Assembly: GCA_017880945.1 (NCBI GenBank)
Contig: JADGRM010000097.1
Span: 1 to 7,903, forward strand
Origin: Gallionella sp.
Lineage (GTDB): Bacteria > Pseudomonadota > Gammaproteobacteria > Burkholderiales > Gallionellaceae
Direction: 5' to 3'
DNA length: 7,903 nucleotides
Positions 7,083-7,903 of this stretch are shown here, piece by piece. The position numbers and the translations under genes are program-made. Every line of letters begins with the position of its first letter. Positions within the stretch are counted from its first letter, which is position 1. The notes beneath the pieces are model-generated. The model saw nothing but the letters and a program-made list of their open reading frames with translations, was not told where the DNA came from and made no database searches.

Positions 7083-7556
7083 TCCGCTAAGTCACCAACA
7101 AACGGTGACCAAGCGGCTGGTTATAGCCATCTGACTGATGAAACCACTGGTAAAACGACTGATATGACTACTAGCCATCTGACTAACCCAGCAAACGACA
7201 CTGGGCAAGTCATTGGTTATAGCCATCCCACTAAGCAACCAGAAGACGTTTGCCAAGTGGTTGGTTATAGCCATTCCACTAGGTTGTCAAAAGACGACAA
7301 CCAAGTGGCTGGTTATGCTGCGTTGCGTAAAAAATTTCTTGCTTACATATCAAATGTAGGGAAGTTGAAGAACCCAACAGGCCGGATCACATTCCCTTCC
7401 AATAATTTCGACCTGGCATCTTTAAATTCCTCAAGGAGAAATGACCAATGGATGACCACGTCAACCGGTTCGGCTCTAACTCGATTGCGCAAAACTACCA
7501 CAATTTTTTGCTCCCGCGACTATTCGTTGCTGAACAGCCTTCCTGACACCCAATAA
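7056..7556 (+). CDS. Doubtful ORF spanning the repeat array (16-aa repeats)
   Basis: This 166-codon open frame from ATG 7056 translates the array as a 16-residue repeat with the rough consensus SHxTxxxxDxxQVxGY (SH at residues 9, 25, 41, 57 and 73). A non-repetitive tail follows (LRKKFLAYISNVGKLK, then a Ser/Thr-rich end). No signal peptide, membrane helix or known motif is seen. Against it being real: there is no good ribosome binding site, an open frame also exists on the opposite strand (7092-7274), the period of 48 keeps any frame open by itself, and the nucleotide arms covary in a way that protein selection does not explain. For it: the frame stays open 78 codons beyond the array. I consider a translated product possible but unproven. 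Confidence 0.25.
   Translation: MTTSETTSHSAKSPTNGDQAAGYSHLTDETTGKTTDMTTSHLTNPANDTGQVIGYSHPTKQPEDVCQVVGYSHSTRLSKDDNQVAGYAALRKKFLAYISNVGKLKNPTGRITFPSNNFDLASLNSSRRNDQWMTTSTGSALTRLRKTTTIFCSRDYSLLNSLPDTQ
7083..7322 (+). repeat. Five tandem 48-bp units with covarying hairpin arms
   Basis: The units are 7083-7130, 7131-7178, 7179-7226, 7227-7274 and 7275-7322, exactly 48 bp each. Units 1, 3, 4 and 5 share one plan: 5-nt outer arm, 2 nt, 6-nt inner arm, 7-nt loop, 6-nt inner arm, CA, 5-nt outer arm. Outer arms are CCGCT/AGCGG, TGACT/AGTCA, CCACT/AGTGG and CCACT/AGTGG. Inner arms are GTCACC/GGTGAC, CCCAG/CTGGG (sixth pair lost), GCAACC/GTTTGC (one mismatch) and GTTGTC/GACAAC. Loops are AACAAAC, AAACGAC, AGAAGAC and AAAAGAC. 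Stems therefore change but stay paired, while loop, CA and linker are conserved. The linker TGGTTATAGCCA (7118-7129, 7214-7225, 7262-7273) is near-palindromic. Unit 2 keeps the length and the TAGCCAT end but has no matching stem. The array begins 76 nt after the secA stop. There are no unique spacers, so it is not CRISPR. I do not recognise the family; the role is unknown. Confidence 0.92.
7448..7546 (+). CDS. Possible 32-residue small protein
   Basis: ATG 7448 is preceded by AAGGAG (7433-7438) with a 9-nt gap, a better translation start than that of the overlapping longer frame. It encodes 32 residues beginning MDDHVNRFGSNSIAQNYHNF and ending with TGA at 7544-7546. There is no transmembrane segment and no motif I recognise. 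It could be a true small ORF, the remnant of a longer decayed gene, or chance. A competing ATG at 7441 gives only four codons. Confidence 0.25.
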   Translation: MDDHVNRFGSNSIAQNYHNFLLPRLFVAEQPS

Positions 7557-7577
7557 AAAGGGCACCTTGCGGTGCCC
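7555..7577 (-). terminator. Intrinsic terminator of the amt gene
   Basis: Stem GGGCACC (7560-7566) / GGTGCCC (7571-7577) has a 4-nt loop. Read on the minus strand it is followed by TTTTTATTG (complement of the A-run 7555-7559). It lies 34 nt past the minus-strand stop codon at 7611-7613, in the right place to end amt transcription. Confidence 0.85.
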
Positions 7578-7581
7578 TGAA

Positions 7582-7609
7582 TTGAAGCGTTACGCTTCAA
7601 GGAGTTTTT
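7582..7609 (+). terminator. Second hairpin, possible weak plus-strand terminator
   Basis: TTGAAGCG (7582-7589) / CGCTTCAA (7593-7600) is a perfect 8-bp stem with loop TTA. On the plus strand GGAG and then TTTTT (7605-7609) follow. The gap of four bases between stem and T-run weakens it as a terminator. It may still stop transcription coming from the secA/array side, or simply strengthen the amt terminator next to it. Confidence 0.45.
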
Positions 7610-7610
7610 C

Positions 7611-7903
7611 TTAGTGGTTGTAGGCGTTCTCGCCGTGATCAGCCAAGTCGAGGCCTTCTTCTTGTGCTTCGTCGCTTGCGCGTATGCCGATTGTTTTCTT
7701 CAGGATAAACAGAATCACAAAGGCAACGAAACCAGACCACACCAGCGTAATGCCGATGTCCTATAACTGAGAGACAATCTGCCCCATGGCATCGAAATCA
7801 CCGACCTTGTTGGCAACGTAGTCGTAGACGCCTTGGCCGCCGAGCGCCGGATTGACGAATATGCCGGTGCCGATGGAACCGATCATACCTCCGACGCAGT
7901 GCA
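7611..7903 (-). pseudogene. amt: Ammonium transporter (Amt family), C-terminal part with an in-frame stop
   Basis: Amt proteins are trimeric inner-membrane channels for ammonium/ammonia with 11 helices and a C-terminal tail gated by PII proteins. The minus-strand frame entering at the window edge reads HCVGGMIGSIGTGIFVNP, then GGQGVYDYV, QIVSQL, a stop, DIGITLVWSGFVAFVILF, KKTIGIRASDEAQEEGLDL and ADHGENAYNH before TAA (plus 7611-7613). The HxxGG...G.GVF, IGIR.S..E..EGLD and HGE.AY elements are standard Amt C-terminal features, so the frame is right on both sides of the stop. The TAG (plus CTA 7761-7763) falls just before the last transmembrane helix. TGG (Trp) to TAG is the likeliest change, judging from the usual residue there. 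A truncated product would lack helix 11 and the PII-contact tail. A sequencing error is the main alternative. The 5' part is outside the window. Confidence 0.8.

Noticed and set aside
7092..7274. Minus-strand 60-codon ORF across the array
   Set aside because: It results from the 48-bp period and the inverted repeats. It has no ribosome binding site and no continuation outside the repeats.
7083..7322. CRISPR array
   Set aside because: The 48-bp units are directly adjacent with no unique spacers. Variable parts sit inside the unit as paired arms, and no cas gene is present.
7083..7322. Integron attC sites or a CsrB-type sponge RNA
   Set aside because: No conserved attC core (GTTRRRY) pattern or cassette genes are present, and the hairpin loops (AAAAGAC-like) lack the GGA needed for CsrA binding.
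7344..7358. Small dyad TACAT-ATCAA-ATGTA
   Set aside because: The stem is only 5 bp, or 7 with a wobble, and A/T-rich in an A/T-rich stretch. This is within chance, with no supporting context.

Overview
The window looks like the chromosome of a Gram-negative betaproteobacterium. The gene order is ftsA-ftsZ-lpxC-(small membrane protein)-[DUF721 gene, opposite strand]-M23 peptidase-secA. The FtsZ tail reads DIPSFLRKQAD and SecA carries the C-terminal zinc motif. A Nitrosomonadales/Gallionellaceae-like source is my tentative guess; this is from memory of gene order and protein flavour, not from a search.

Layout: positions 1-354 hold the 3' end of ftsA. ftsZ follows at 428-1594 and lpxC at 1668-2579, with a candidate extended -10 promoter between them. 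A 66-aa two-helix membrane protein (2604-2804) ends tail to tail with a DUF721/DciA-like gene on the minus strand (2801-3220); their stop codons overlap. A membrane-anchored M23 peptidase (3251-4171) starts 30 nt from the DUF721 start, in the opposite direction. A strong intrinsic terminator (4190-4224) separates it from secA (4259-7006). Together these genes serve division-ring assembly, the committed step of lipid A synthesis, peptidoglycan processing, probable helicase loading and Sec protein export. This is ordinary dcw-cluster neighbourhood biology.

The unusual part is the roughly 600-nt stretch between secA and the next recognisable gene (7007-7610). It holds five head-to-tail 48-bp units (7083-7322), preceded by a degenerate stretch. 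Four of the five units contain a two-part inverted repeat (5+6 bp, 7-nt loop) whose arm sequences change from unit to unit while staying complementary. The linker between stems, TGGTTATAGCCA, is itself a near-palindrome. The covariation argues for selection on, or a mechanism that maintains, hairpin structure in RNA or single-stranded DNA. Because 48 is a multiple of three, the array also reads as a 16-aa repeat in a 166-codon open frame (7056-7556); I doubt that frame is the main function. A 32-codon ORF with a good ribosome binding site (7448-7546) lies in the same stretch.

At the right edge, on the minus strand, is the 3' end of an Amt-type ammonium transporter gene with its own terminator. 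Its reading frame has an in-frame TAG just before the last transmembrane helix, so the gene is probably broken, unless this is a sequencing error.
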